Below are positions 1 to 11,574 of a stretch of 13,517 nt of DNA, in pieces. The translations under genes and the position numbers were made by a program. The DNA comes from DATARH01 sp963734125. GTDB taxonomy: Bacteria; Pseudomonadota; Alphaproteobacteria; ATCC43930; CGMCC-115725. Under the pieces are notes generated by a model. The model saw only the letters and a program-made list of their open reading frames with translations, was not told the origin of the DNA and did not search any database. Numbering within the stretch: position 1 is the stretch's first letter; each line of letters opens with the position of its first letter. The stretch lies in assembly GCA_963734125.1 (NCBI GenBank), contig CAVTGB010000067.1, forward strand, positions 1 through 13,517, read 5' to 3'.

Positions 1-32
1 ATGTGCGTCTACTGGTTCCGTTACGTATTGCT
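1..32 (+). other. Probable untrimmed Nanopore ligation-adapter remnant at contig end
   Basis: Bases 20-32 read GTTACGTATTGCT, which is exactly the 3' end of the Oxford Nanopore ligation (Y-top) adapter as I remember it, and bases 1-4 (ATGT) match the adapter's start; the stretch between is a noisy version of the adapter middle. Read in the gltB frame this stretch encodes residues unlike any GltB, and GltB-like sequence begins immediately after it. It is best treated as technical sequence and not as genome. The adapter comparison is from memory and was not run as an alignment. Confidence 0.8.
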
Positions 33-3673
<3,641 letters not shown>

Positions 3674-3700
3674 CGCGGACCTCATTCGCACCGCCGCGGG

Positions 3701-3775
3701 GGCGGACAAGCGCAGCGCATTCCGCCAATGATGTAGCGGCGGCAGGGGAGGCGGAATACGCTTCGCTCTTCCGCC
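3701..3775. repeat. Inverted pair of 26-base REP-like palindromic units
   Basis: Unit 1 (3701-3726) and the reverse complement of unit 2 (3750-3775) match at 22 of 26 positions when aligned by eye. Each unit is itself imperfectly palindromic, beginning GGCGGA and ending TCCGCC around an AGCG/GCG core. The two units face each other across 23 bases and could pair into one long hairpin just after the gltB stop. No T-run follows, so it is not a classic intrinsic terminator, although it could stabilise or attenuate the transcript. Similar units are scattered between genes in Bradyrhizobium-like genomes, from general knowledge. Confidence 0.75.
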
Positions 3776-3813
3776 CTACGCGTGCTGTTGGGAGCAGGGG
3801 GGTGGGGCGCCCG

Positions 3814-3820
3814 AAGGGGG
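3814..3820 (+). promoter_or_regulatory. Ribosome binding site fixing the first SBP start
   Basis: The purine run AAGGGGG ends eight bases before ATG 3829. It favours that start over the in-frame GTG at 3802, which would add nine residues ahead of the MRRRDL signal-peptide start typical of this family. Confidence 0.55.
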
Positions 3821-3828
3821 AAAGTCGC

Positions 3829-4794
3829 ATGAGACGCCGCGACCTCATCGTTCTTCTCAGCGGCGCCGCTTCCCTGTGGCCGCTCGCCAGCCTCGCGCAG
3901 CAGGCGAAAATGCCGACCATCGGTGTTCTGGTCGTGGGAGCCCCCAGTTCGGACAAATTCTGGCAAATGTTTCAGGACGCGATGCGCCAACTCGGTTACG
4001 TCGAGGGGCAGTCCGTTCGATATGAGTTCCGATCGGATCAGGGAGAGGCAAGCCGCCTTCCCGAATTGGCGGCGGAGCTGGTGCGGCTCAAGGTCGATGT
4101 GATCGTGGCTTGGTTCACACCAGCCGCGACTGCCGCCAAGGAGGCCACGCGCGAGATCCCGATCGTCATGGCGACCGCCGGCGACCCGGTCGCCACCGGG
4201 CTCGTCGAGAGCCTCGCCCGGCCCGGCGGAAACATCACCGGCACCTCGGGTATGGCCGCGGATCTCGCCGGCAAATGCGTCGAATTGATCCGCCAGATGC
4301 TGCCGTCGGCGCGTCGGCTGGCGGTGCTCGTCAACGCGCCCGACCCATTCTCCAAGCCCTTTCTCGACAAGATCCGTCTTGCCGGCGACGCCACGGCGAC
4401 GACGATCGAGCCGATAGCCATCAACCGTCCCGACGAACTCGACAACGCTTTTAGCCTGATCGAGAAGCGCCGGCCGGATGCGCTGATCGTCCAGCCCAGC
4501 TTGCCGATCAAACGGGTCGCCCAGTTAACGCTGGAGCACCGTATGCCGGCCGCCTCGCCGTTTCGCCCGTTCGTCGAGGAAGGCGGGCTGCTGGCCTATT
4601 GGTTCGCGGAGGCCGACACCTACCGTCGCACCGCGGTTATTGTCGACAAGATCCTCAAGGGCGCGAAGCCCGCCGATATCCCGGTCGAACAGCCGACCAA
4701 GTTCGAGCTGGTCGTCAACCTGAAAACCGCCGAGGCGCTCGGGCTGACAATCCCGCATTCCTTCCTGCTGCGCGCCGACAAGGTCATCGAATGA
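3829..4794 (+). CDS. ABC transporter substrate-binding protein (PF04392 type), copy 1
   Basis: This is a 321-residue periplasmic solute-binding protein of the ABC_sub_bind family (PF04392), whose ligands are mostly unknown. The N-terminus MRRRDLIVLLSGAASLWPLA followed by SLAQQ is a signal peptide with a twin-arginine-like start and a probable cleavage near residue 24. Family landmarks are PIVMATAGDPVATGL (111-125) with ARPGGNITG (130-138), and near the C-terminus KILKGAKPADIPVEQPTKF (274-292) with NLKTAEALGLTIP (297-309). The length is normal for the family. No permease or ATPase partner is adjacent, so it is an orphan receptor. Its stop overlaps the next gene's start in ATGA, suggesting coupled translation. 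The gene sits between gltB and gltD, an unusual place; nothing in the sequence ties it to nitrogen metabolism. Confidence 0.93.
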   Translation: MRRRDLIVLLSGAASLWPLASLAQQAKMPTIGVLVVGAPSSDKFWQMFQDAMRQLGYVEGQSVRYEFRSDQGEASRLPELAAELVRLKVDVIVAWFTPAATAAKEATREIPIVMATAGDPVATGLVESLARPGGNITGTSGMAADLAGKCVELIRQMLPSARRLAVLVNAPDPFSKPFLDKIRLAGDATATTIEPIAINRPDELDNAFSLIEKRRPDALIVQPSLPIKRVAQLTLEHRMPAASPFRPFVEEGGLLAYWFAEADTYRRTAVIVDKILKGAKPADIPVEQPTKFELVVNLKTAEALGLTIPHSFLLRADKVIE

Positions 4795-5769
4795 GGCGCC
4801 GCGACCTTATTCTCGATCTGGCGCTCGCCGCGGCCGGCGTCTCGCCGGCCCGCGCCGCGGCGGCGAAGCCGCGGCTCGCGACGTTGTCGGCGGCGTCGAA
4901 CGATGCCCCGCTCGGCGCCAAGCGCTGGGGTGCCTTTTGGGAAGGCATGCAGTCGCTCGGCCACTCGCCCCAAGATTTCGAGGTCGAAGCGCGCTCGGCC
5001 GACGGGCACCCCGACCGCCTTGTCAGCCTTGCCGCCGAATTGGTGCGGCTCGATCCGCAGATCATTGTCTGTTGGGGTTCGGAGGCGAGTTCTGGCGGTC
5101 AAGCGGGCAACCTCGACGATGCCCATCGTGATGGCGGTCTCGGGCGACCCGATCGGCGCCGGACTCGCCGCCAGTCTCGTGCGGCCGGGAGGCAACGTTA
5201 CCGGGCTTTCGCTGGCCTTGCCCGACATGGCCGGCAAGCATGTCGAATTGCTCCTGACCATGGTGCCGCACGCCAAGCGCATCGCAATCCTGACCAATCC
5301 TCATGACCCGACGCATGCCGGGCGCGCGGAGGCGATCAAAGGGGCCGCCCGCTCCGTCGGCGTCGCGCCCTTTACAGTGGCGGCGCTGACTGTCGACCGG
5401 ATCGATGGCGCCTTCACCGAAATGACGCGCCAGAACGCCGATGCGTTGATTGTCCTCGGCACCCCGCTCTTCGCTTCGGCAAACACCGTGATCGTCGCGC
5501 TTGCCGCCCGCCACCGCCTGCCCGCGCTCTACGACGCCAGCGGGTTTGTGCCGGTCGGCGGGTTGATCAGCTACAGCGCCGATATAACGGATCTGTTCCG
5601 CCGCGCCGCGACTTTTGTCGACAAGATCCTCAACGGCGCCAAACCCGCCGATCTGCCGATCGAGCAGCCGACCCGCTTCCAGCTGCTGATCAATCTGAAG
5701 ACCGCCGCGGCGCTCGGCCTCACCGTGCCGCAATCGCTGTTGCAGCGCGCCGACGAGGTCATCGAATGA
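4791..5769 (+). pseudogene. ABC transporter substrate-binding protein (PF04392 type), copy 2, one-base frameshift
   Basis: This is a tandem paralogue of the preceding gene, starting at the overlapping ATG 4791 (MRRRDLILDLALAAAG signal peptide). The first about 99 residues read in one frame to IIVCWGSEA. From about 5089 the family sequence continues one base later (VLAVKRATSTMPIVMAVSG, then VRPGGNVTG, KILNGAKPADLPIEQPTRF, NLKTAAALGLTVP) to TGA at 5767. Removing one base, for example A5088, gives 325 residues and lets this stretch align with copy 1 without gaps: 20 residues separate the shared Trp from the end of PIVMA in both. The lesion is thus one extra base or a two-base loss. Nothing else is decayed and the C-terminal half is well conserved. 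It may be a young pseudogene or a sequencing error; the adapter remnant at the contig end makes an error quite plausible. Confidence 0.85.
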
Positions 5770-5874
5770 GGCTCCCGGCGAGCCGGATGGGTTGTTGCTG
5801 GCGCTCCGCGTCCCTATTTATATTCAGCAATATTGCGATTGGCGCCAACACAAGCCGAATTCCCGATGTCACAT

Positions 5875-6027
5875 AAAATTCCTGCTCGGCGCGAAACATT
5901 CCCTGCGCCTTGTCCAAAAATTCCCTGCCCGCGATCCAGGAGATGGCCAAGAAATTGCGTGATCCCAACGTGTTGATGGGGTTCACTGTCGGATCGACGA
6001 GAAATTTTCCCTGCCGGCAGGGAATTT
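5875..6027. repeat. Cluster of TTCCCTGC motifs ending in an 18-base palindrome
   Basis: The about 400 bases between copy 2 and gltD hold no convincing gene. They are more A/T-rich than the neighbours and carry a recurring motif close to AAATTCCCTGC: at 5875-5885 (one C short), 5897-5906, 5917-5928 and 6002-6014, with an inverted copy at 6017-6027. The last two copies form a perfect 18-base palindrome at 6007-6024 centred on GCCGGC. The first three copies are spaced 20 and 22 bases. Similar TTCCCTG/CAGGGAA-rich stretches occur between genes in many alphaproteobacteria and yield spurious open frames; that comparison is from memory. Confidence 0.5.
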
Positions 6028-6170
6028 GCCCGCCCGCTGCCGGAGTGCCAGGATGCACGTGTAAAGGCCAGGGTGTCTACCGCGCGAGGATTGATGATAG
6101 CGTCCAACTCAGGCATCATCGATATAAGTCAGCCATGTTGACCGGCTTTGGGCCGGACCGGGGCGAGGGG

Positions 6171-7622
<1,452 letters not shown>

Positions 7623-7783
7623 GCGACCGCGGTCAGGCACCGGGTCCCACGGTCTGCGCCGGGCGGAGGGATGTGCGCGCTTCTCGCGGACGCCGGGCTC
7701 GACGGTTTCAGGCGCCATCAAAGGATACGCGGGATGGCGGCCCTCTATTCGCCCTTGCGGCGCATCATCTGAGTTTTTGAACT

Positions 7784-8027
7784 TTAATCGTTCGGTTGCT
7801 CTTGATTCGGATCGGGACACGCCGCCTGCGCTTTTGGCCCGACATGACGATAGTTATGAGCGGTCATGTACCGATAATAGCAGCGTTCCTGTGGCGTCTT
7901 GCCGGGGATCTGAAACCCTTGTGGCGCCTGTGCGGAGGGCGACGACGGTGGAGTTCTGCGCCCCCGCGGGCACGATTGCATCGACCGTCATCAATAATAT
8001 GCCCCCTAGTAAGTTTCGTATTGCCAT
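7784..8027 (-). pseudogene. Small exported protein, one-base frameshift
   Basis: The start at 8027 gives MAIRNLLGGILLMTVDAIVP followed by AGAQ, a credible signal peptide, preceded by an AGGA seven bases or so upstream. After about 25-30 residues the sensible reading moves by one base into SPSAQAPQGFQIPGKTPQER, then CYYRYMTAHNYRHVG and a Pro-rich end, stopping at TAA (7784-7786). Removing one base near 7952 gives an 80-residue protein with two cysteines after the signal peptide. I do not recognise a named family, although short secreted proteins with a PGFQIPG-like segment and this Tyr/His-rich tail feel familiar from Rhizobiales. It stands alone, convergent to gltD. Real decay or sequencing error are both possible. 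The joined reading is inference. Confidence 0.5.
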
Positions 8028-8226
8028 CTGATCCTGCCTGTCCTTGGGCCGCCCAGCGTTGCTGTGGGACGTTCTCATTAACCCACATACATCGGATTTC
8101 CAGTGGGTTTGCGCTGATGATGCCGCCTTTGAGCGCCTTGAGCAACGCCAATTCGCGCTCGCCGCGAGCAGGAGCGCTCATGGTGGAATCGCCCCGGCAT
8201 CTTGAGGGCCATGCGCGCCGTCAGGA

Positions 8227-8763
8227 TCACCCGCTGAGCGGATAGTCGGCCTGGTCCTCGTAGACCGAGCCGGCCTTGGTCGGGAAGCTGGCGATCAGGC
8301 TGAAATGCTCGACCCTGAGCGGGGCGGCGCGGAAGAGGGCGTGCGCCGCCAGGAACCGCGCGAGTTCGCCCACCGCGGGATCGCGCAGCCGCGCCAGCGT
8401 CACATGCGGGGAAAACCGCCGCGGCTCGGGAGCGAGCCCGGTGCGGATCAGCGCCTGTTCGATCTTGTCGTGCAACGCCCCCAGATCGGGTTGGCGCTCG
8501 ACCCCGACCCACAGCGTGTTCGGCCGGTTGCCGCCAAAGACGCCGGTGCCGGTGAGCTGCAGGGTGAAAGGGCGCGCCTTCACTCGCGCCAGGGCGGCAT
8601 CGACATCGCTGGCCACGTCCTCGGTGATCTCGCCGATGAAGCGCAGCGTCAGATGGAGATTGCCCGGATCGATCCACCGGGCGCCGGGTAGCGCGGTTTC
8701 CAGCAAGGACAGGCGGAGCTTCAGCGCGGGCGGAAATTCGATTCCGACAAAGAGGCGCAGCAT
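8227..8763 (-). CDS. thpR: RNA 2',3'-cyclic phosphodiesterase (2H phosphoesterase, LigT/ThpR)
   Basis: The 2H-family enzyme hydrolyses 2',3'-cyclic phosphate ends to 2'-phosphate and is known for in vitro joining of tRNA half-molecules; its role in cells is unclear. The two catalytic HxTx motifs are clear in this 178-residue protein: H37-L-T39 (NLHLTLRF) and H120-V-T122 (SPHVTLAR). The N-terminus MLRLFVGIEFP matches the family, and the length is typical. The start is ATG 8763; an in-frame GTG at 8772 would add three residues. A GGGTGG run just upstream of the ATG is a weak ribosome site. It follows the FIST gene on the same strand by 32 bases, so it is probably the last gene of a tesA-FIST-thpR operon. 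Confidence 0.93.
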   Translation of the reverse strand: MLRLFVGIEFPPALKLRLSLLETALPGARWIDPGNLHLTLRFIGEITEDVASDVDAALARVKARPFTLQLTGTGVFGGNRPNTLWVGVERQPDLGALHDKIEQALIRTGLAPEPRRFSPHVTLARLRDPAVGELARFLAAHALFRAAPLRVEHFSLIASFPTKAGSVYEDQADYPLSG

Positions 8764-8795
8764 CGCATCCACCCGGCCCCGGCGATGTCGAGCGG

Positions 8796-9938
8796 CTAGG
8801 TGAACAGGGTCAATACGCCGGTATGGCCATAGAGCCGGTCGCGCGAAATCTCGCCATTGGCGAAAAACCCGATCAGCGGAAACTCGCCAAGGCTGTCGCG
8901 GATCATCTCGGTCTCAACTCCCTTCTCGCCGAACAGCGCGGCGCCGCGGGCGATGCAGCTGACGTAAACCCCGGCCTTCGGCGGTCCCGGCAGGCGTCCC
9001 TTCAACTGGCGCAGCATGCGGCTCATATCGGCCCGGGCGCTCTCGGGATCGCGCCGGCAGAACAGGATCTGGTCGCCCGGCGCGACCTCGGCACCGAGCA
9101 CGACCCAGCCGTGGCCCGGATCGATCGCCATCAGGTTGCGCACCAGATAATCGCCGGTATCGGAGCCCGGCACCGGCAGGCCGGCGAAAATTATCCCGCC
9201 GAGGCGGCGCGGGTCCTGTGCCAGGGCCGGGCCGATATCCTCGTAGAACACCGAGAGCGCCGAGCGGCCGTCGATCGCGATGACGACATTGTCCTTCGCC
9301 TCGTCGATCCGGTGCACCGGGCCGATCGGCATGCAGCCTTGCGTCAGCCCGGTGGCAACGGCGATCTCGGGCGCGAGCAGGAGCCCGGCGATGCCGGCCT
9401 TGCCGAGGGCGCTGGCGGCCCGCTGGGTCTGGGTGATGTCGCCGGCGAGGAGCGGCTGGGCGCAGCGGTGCGAAACGAGGCCGCCGACCAGAAACGCCCC
9501 GCTCGCCGAGGCGGTGTCGATCATCGCGCGCATGATGTCGGCGCAGCGCGGATCGCCATGGACGAGCGCCAGGCTCGGCGCCACCGCCTCGATCCAGCCG
9601 GCATGCCGGCGCGGCAGATCGGCGGCGGGATCGTCGGTCGCGCCGAACAGGCGAAAGCGGTCGGGCGGCAACGACGCCGTCATCACCGCAGCCGCCGGGG
9701 TTTCGTAGACCTCCTGCCCGGTGGCGAAGACGCCGAGCCCGACCCCGCCGACCCAGGACGCGATCCCGGTGCCGTCGGCCAGCTCGCGTGCGAGCAGCGG
9801 CAAGGTGGCGGCGGCCGGCTCGCTGACATAGAGAATGCCGAGGTTCGCCTCGTTCCCGGCAGGGAGCTGAGCGAGCAGGCGCGAGGCAAGCGTTGCGGGG
9901 TCGCCTTCGGCAAAGACGGCGGCGAAGGGTGCGCTCAT
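8796..9938 (-). CDS. FIST-domain sensory protein (FIST_N plus FIST_C)
   Basis: This 380-residue protein consists of the FIST sensory domain alone, with no attached kinase, cyclase or receiver output. Recognisable parts are the N-terminal half with GILYVSEPAA, ASWVGGVGLGVF (60-71) and FLVGGLVSH (149-157), the linker motif TQGCMPIGP (199-207), and the C-terminal half with GVYVSCIARGAALFG (323-337), PLIGFFANGEI (354-364) and the ending GHTGVLTLFT. FIST domains are predicted to bind small ligands, perhaps amino acids; the ligand here is unknown. No signal peptide or membrane segment is visible, so it should be cytoplasmic. Its ATG overlaps the tesA stop in ATGA and has a GGAGG six bases upstream, so translation is probably coupled to tesA. 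Confidence 0.9.
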   Translation of the reverse strand: MSAPFAAVFAEGDPATLASRLLAQLPAGNEANLGILYVSEPAAATLPLLARELADGTGIASWVGGVGLGVFATGQEVYETPAAAVMTASLPPDRFRLFGATDDPAADLPRRHAGWIEAVAPSLALVHGDPRCADIMRAMIDTASASGAFLVGGLVSHRCAQPLLAGDITQTQRAASALGKAGIAGLLLAPEIAVATGLTQGCMPIGPVHRIDEAKDNVVIAIDGRSALSVFYEDIGPALAQDPRRLGGIIFAGLPVPGSDTGDYLVRNLMAIDPGHGWVVLGAEVAPGDQILFCRRDPESARADMSRMLRQLKGRLPGPPKAGVYVSCIARGAALFGEKGVETEMIRDSLGEFPLIGFFANGEISRDRLYGHTGVLTLFT

Positions 9939-10570
9939 GAGGGGCCTCCGATCAGCCGGGCGAGATAGGGCGCGATGCGATCGACGAGGGCGGCGACGCC
10001 CTGTTCGTTCGGGTGAAGCCCATCAGGCTGGTTGAGCTTGGGATCCATCGCCACACCTTCGAGAAAAAACGGATAAAGCGTCACCCGGTGAGCGCGTGCA
10101 AGCTCGGGATAGAGCGTGTCGAAATCGCGCTGATAATCCTCGCCCCAATTGGGCGGGGCACGCATGCCCAGGATGAGGAGCTTGGCGCCGCTCGCCTGGA
10201 TCTTGTTGATCATCGCGTCGAGATTGGCCCGCACGATCTTGGGGTCGATGCCGCGCAGCGCATCGTTGGCGCCGAGTTCTAGGATCACGATATCGGGCTT
10301 GTCGGCGAGCGCCCAGTCGAGCCGGGCGAGCCCGCCGGCGGTGGTGTCGCCGGAGACCCCGGCATTGACGATGTGCGCGTCGATGCCCTCGGCCTTGAGC
10401 CGCGCCCCGAGCCGGGAGGGAAAGCTCGCCTCGGCCGGCAGCCCGAAACCGGCGGTCAGACTGTCGCCAAACGCGAGGATCTCGGGCACACGCGCCGCGG
10501 CGGGCGTGCCACCGAAGAGCAGTACGAGCAGCGCGCCGGCCACCCCGATGACCCTGGGACAAGGTTTCAT
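9935..10570 (-). CDS. tesA: GDSL-family arylesterase / thioesterase I / lysophospholipase
   Basis: A periplasmic SGNH hydrolase of the TesA type that acts on acyl esters, thioesters and lysophospholipids. With start ATG 10570 the protein has 211 residues: a signal peptide (MKPCPRVIGVAGALLVLLFG, cleavage likely after PAAA near residue 26), block I FGDSLTAGFG with nucleophile S37, block II NAGVSGDTTAGG (69-80), block III GAND (100-103) and block V DGLHP with D183 and H186. The catalytic set is complete. The frame stays open upstream to 10702, but the extra residues would precede the signal peptide and run into a repeat, so the shorter form is preferred although its ribosome site is weak. It is divergent from the ybbA-like ATPase gene, as in E. 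coli, and overlaps the FIST gene by four bases. Confidence 0.94.
   Translation of the reverse strand: MKPCPRVIGVAGALLVLLFGGTPAAARVPEILAFGDSLTAGFGLPAEASFPSRLGARLKAEGIDAHIVNAGVSGDTTAGGLARLDWALADKPDIVILELGANDALRGIDPKIVRANLDAMINKIQASGAKLLILGMRAPPNWGEDYQRDFDTLYPELARAHRVTLYPFFLEGVAMDPKLNQPDGLHPNEQGVAALVDRIAPYLARLIGGPS
9945..9949 (-). promoter_or_regulatory. Strong ribosome binding site for the FIST gene inside the tesA end
   Basis: CCTCC on the plus strand is GGAGG in the transcript, six bases before ATG 9938. It lies within the last codons of tesA and supports the overlapping start. Confidence 0.6.
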
Positions 10571-10696
10571 CCGACAAAGCACCCAAGTCGCCATAACGCG
10601 AAGGCCTGTCGCCAGGTGGTTCCGCGTGCACGGGTCTCCTACATTGCTGAGCAGCGCGCCAGCCGTCAACAACGCCGCACCGACTCCGGCCGCGAT

Positions 10697-10802
10697 TGTC
10701 ATTGCGAGCGAAGCGACGCACTCTCGCGCCGCAGCTCGCTCGGACGGCCCGTCTCCGTCGGACGATCGAGATTGCGTCGTCGCTTTGCGCCTCGCAAGGA
10801 CA
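10697..10802. repeat. Inverted-repeat element between divergent tesA and ybbA
   Basis: The left arm (10697-10720) reads TGTCATTGCGAGCGAAGCGA then CGCA. The right arm (10773-10802), reverse-complemented, gives a near copy with a few inserted bases (TGTCCTTGCGAGGCGCAAAG then CGACGACGCA). This is the pattern of a very common intergenic repeat in Bradyrhizobium-like and other genomes whose spurious translation reads SLRAKR or similar, as it does here from 10696. The centre (about 10735-10766) can form its own small hairpin. The element fills much of the space between the two divergent genes. Family membership is from memory. Confidence 0.7.
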
Positions 10803-10815
10803 GCGTATCGACATC

Positions 10816-11574
10816 ATGGCCCCCGCCGAAACTCGCCCTTGCGATCAGGTTGACCGCCCGGTTCTGCCCGGCTCTGCGCTCGCCCTCCTCGACGATGTTG
10901 CGCTGACGTTGGCGAGCGCCGCGGGGCCGGTCGAGATCCTGCGCGGCGTCTCACTCGCCATCGCGCCAGGGGAAACCGTCGCGCTGGTCGGCCCGTCGGG
11001 GTCGGGCAAAACGAGCCTCCTGATGGTCATCGCCGGGCTCGAGCGCCCGACCGGCGGCCGGGTCATCCTGGCCGGCCAGGATCTGGGCGCGCTCGACGAG
11101 AACGCCCTGGCGCGGTTGCGGCGCAGCCATATCGGCATCGTGTTTCAGGCGTTTCATCTGCTGCCGACGATGAGCGCGCTGGAGAATGTGGCGATCCCCT
11201 TGGAACTGGCCGGCGCCCGCGACGCACTTGCCGCGGCCGAAGCGGCGCTCGTGCGCGTCGGGCTCGGCCATCGCCTCCACCACTATCCCGGCCAATTGTC
11301 GGGCGGAGAGCAGCAGCGCGTTGCGCTGGCGCGCGCGTTCGTCGCCGGGCCGGTCCTACTGCTCGCAGACGAGCCGACCGGCAACCTCGACAGCGCGACC
11401 GGCCGCGTCGTCATCGACTGCTTGTTCGAGGAACATGCCCGGCGCGGCTCGGGTCTCCTGTTGATCACCCATGAGGCCGGCCTCGCCGAGCGCTGCGACC
11501 GCCAGCTGCACCTCGAAGACGGCCGCATCGTCGCCGAGCGCCGCGGCGCGGCCGGGCAGCCGCGCGCGCTGTGA
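10816..11574 (+). CDS. ybbA: ABC transporter ATP-binding protein, YbbA/LolD-like
   Basis: The cytoplasmic ATPase of a type VII (MacB/LolCDE-like) ABC system, partner of the FtsX-like permease that follows. With ATG 10816 it has 252 residues. Walker A GPSGSGKT is at 59-66, the Q-loop Gln at 111 (VFQAFHLLPTMSALENV), the signature LSGGEQQRVALARA at 161-174, Walker B LLLADEPTGNLDS at 181-193 with E186, and the H-loop H219 (LLITHEAG). All catalytic elements are present. The frame remains open to 10696, but the additional residues are repeat-derived, so the shorter start is used; the nearest AGGA lies 15 bases upstream, inside the repeat arm. The stop overlaps the permease start in GTGA. Divergence from tesA matches the E. 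coli tesA/ybbA-ybbP layout, which favours YbbA over LolD. Confidence 0.93.
   Translation: MAPAETRPCDQVDRPVLPGSALALLDDVALTLASAAGPVEILRGVSLAIAPGETVALVGPSGSGKTSLLMVIAGLERPTGGRVILAGQDLGALDENALARLRRSHIGIVFQAFHLLPTMSALENVAIPLELAGARDALAAAEAALVRVGLGHRLHHYPGQLSGGEQQRVALARAFVAGPVLLLADEPTGNLDSATGRVVIDCLFEEHARRGSGLLLITHEAGLAERCDRQLHLEDGRIVAERRGAAGQPRAL

Noticed and set aside
5766..5876. 36-codon frame MRLPASRM... at the end of SBP copy 2
   Set aside because: Its ATG is explained by the duplicated junction sequence; the rest is not signal-peptide-like or family-like.
5814..6119. Minus-strand small frames in the gap before gltD
   Set aside because: Their translations are just read-through of the TTCCCTGC repeats.
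6091..6128. TTGATG ... TATAAG as a sigma-70 promoter for gltD
   Set aside because: The spacing of 26 bases between the two elements is too long.
7625..7634. 10-base palindrome GACCGCGGTC just after gltD as a terminator
   Set aside because: Too short, with no loop and no T-run.
7864..8181. Minus-strand 105-codon frame starting MSAPARGERELALLKALKGG
   Set aside because: No ribosome site, no recognised family, and it overlaps the better supported exported-protein reading in another frame. The 8028-8226 gap otherwise shows nothing I can name.
8823..9968. A 381-codon plus-strand open frame opposite the FIST gene
   Set aside because: Antisense shadow of a gene with clear FIST motifs and a good ribosome site.
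10571..10702. N-terminal extension of TesA
   Set aside because: It would place about 44 residues before a normal signal peptide and extends into the dispersed repeat.
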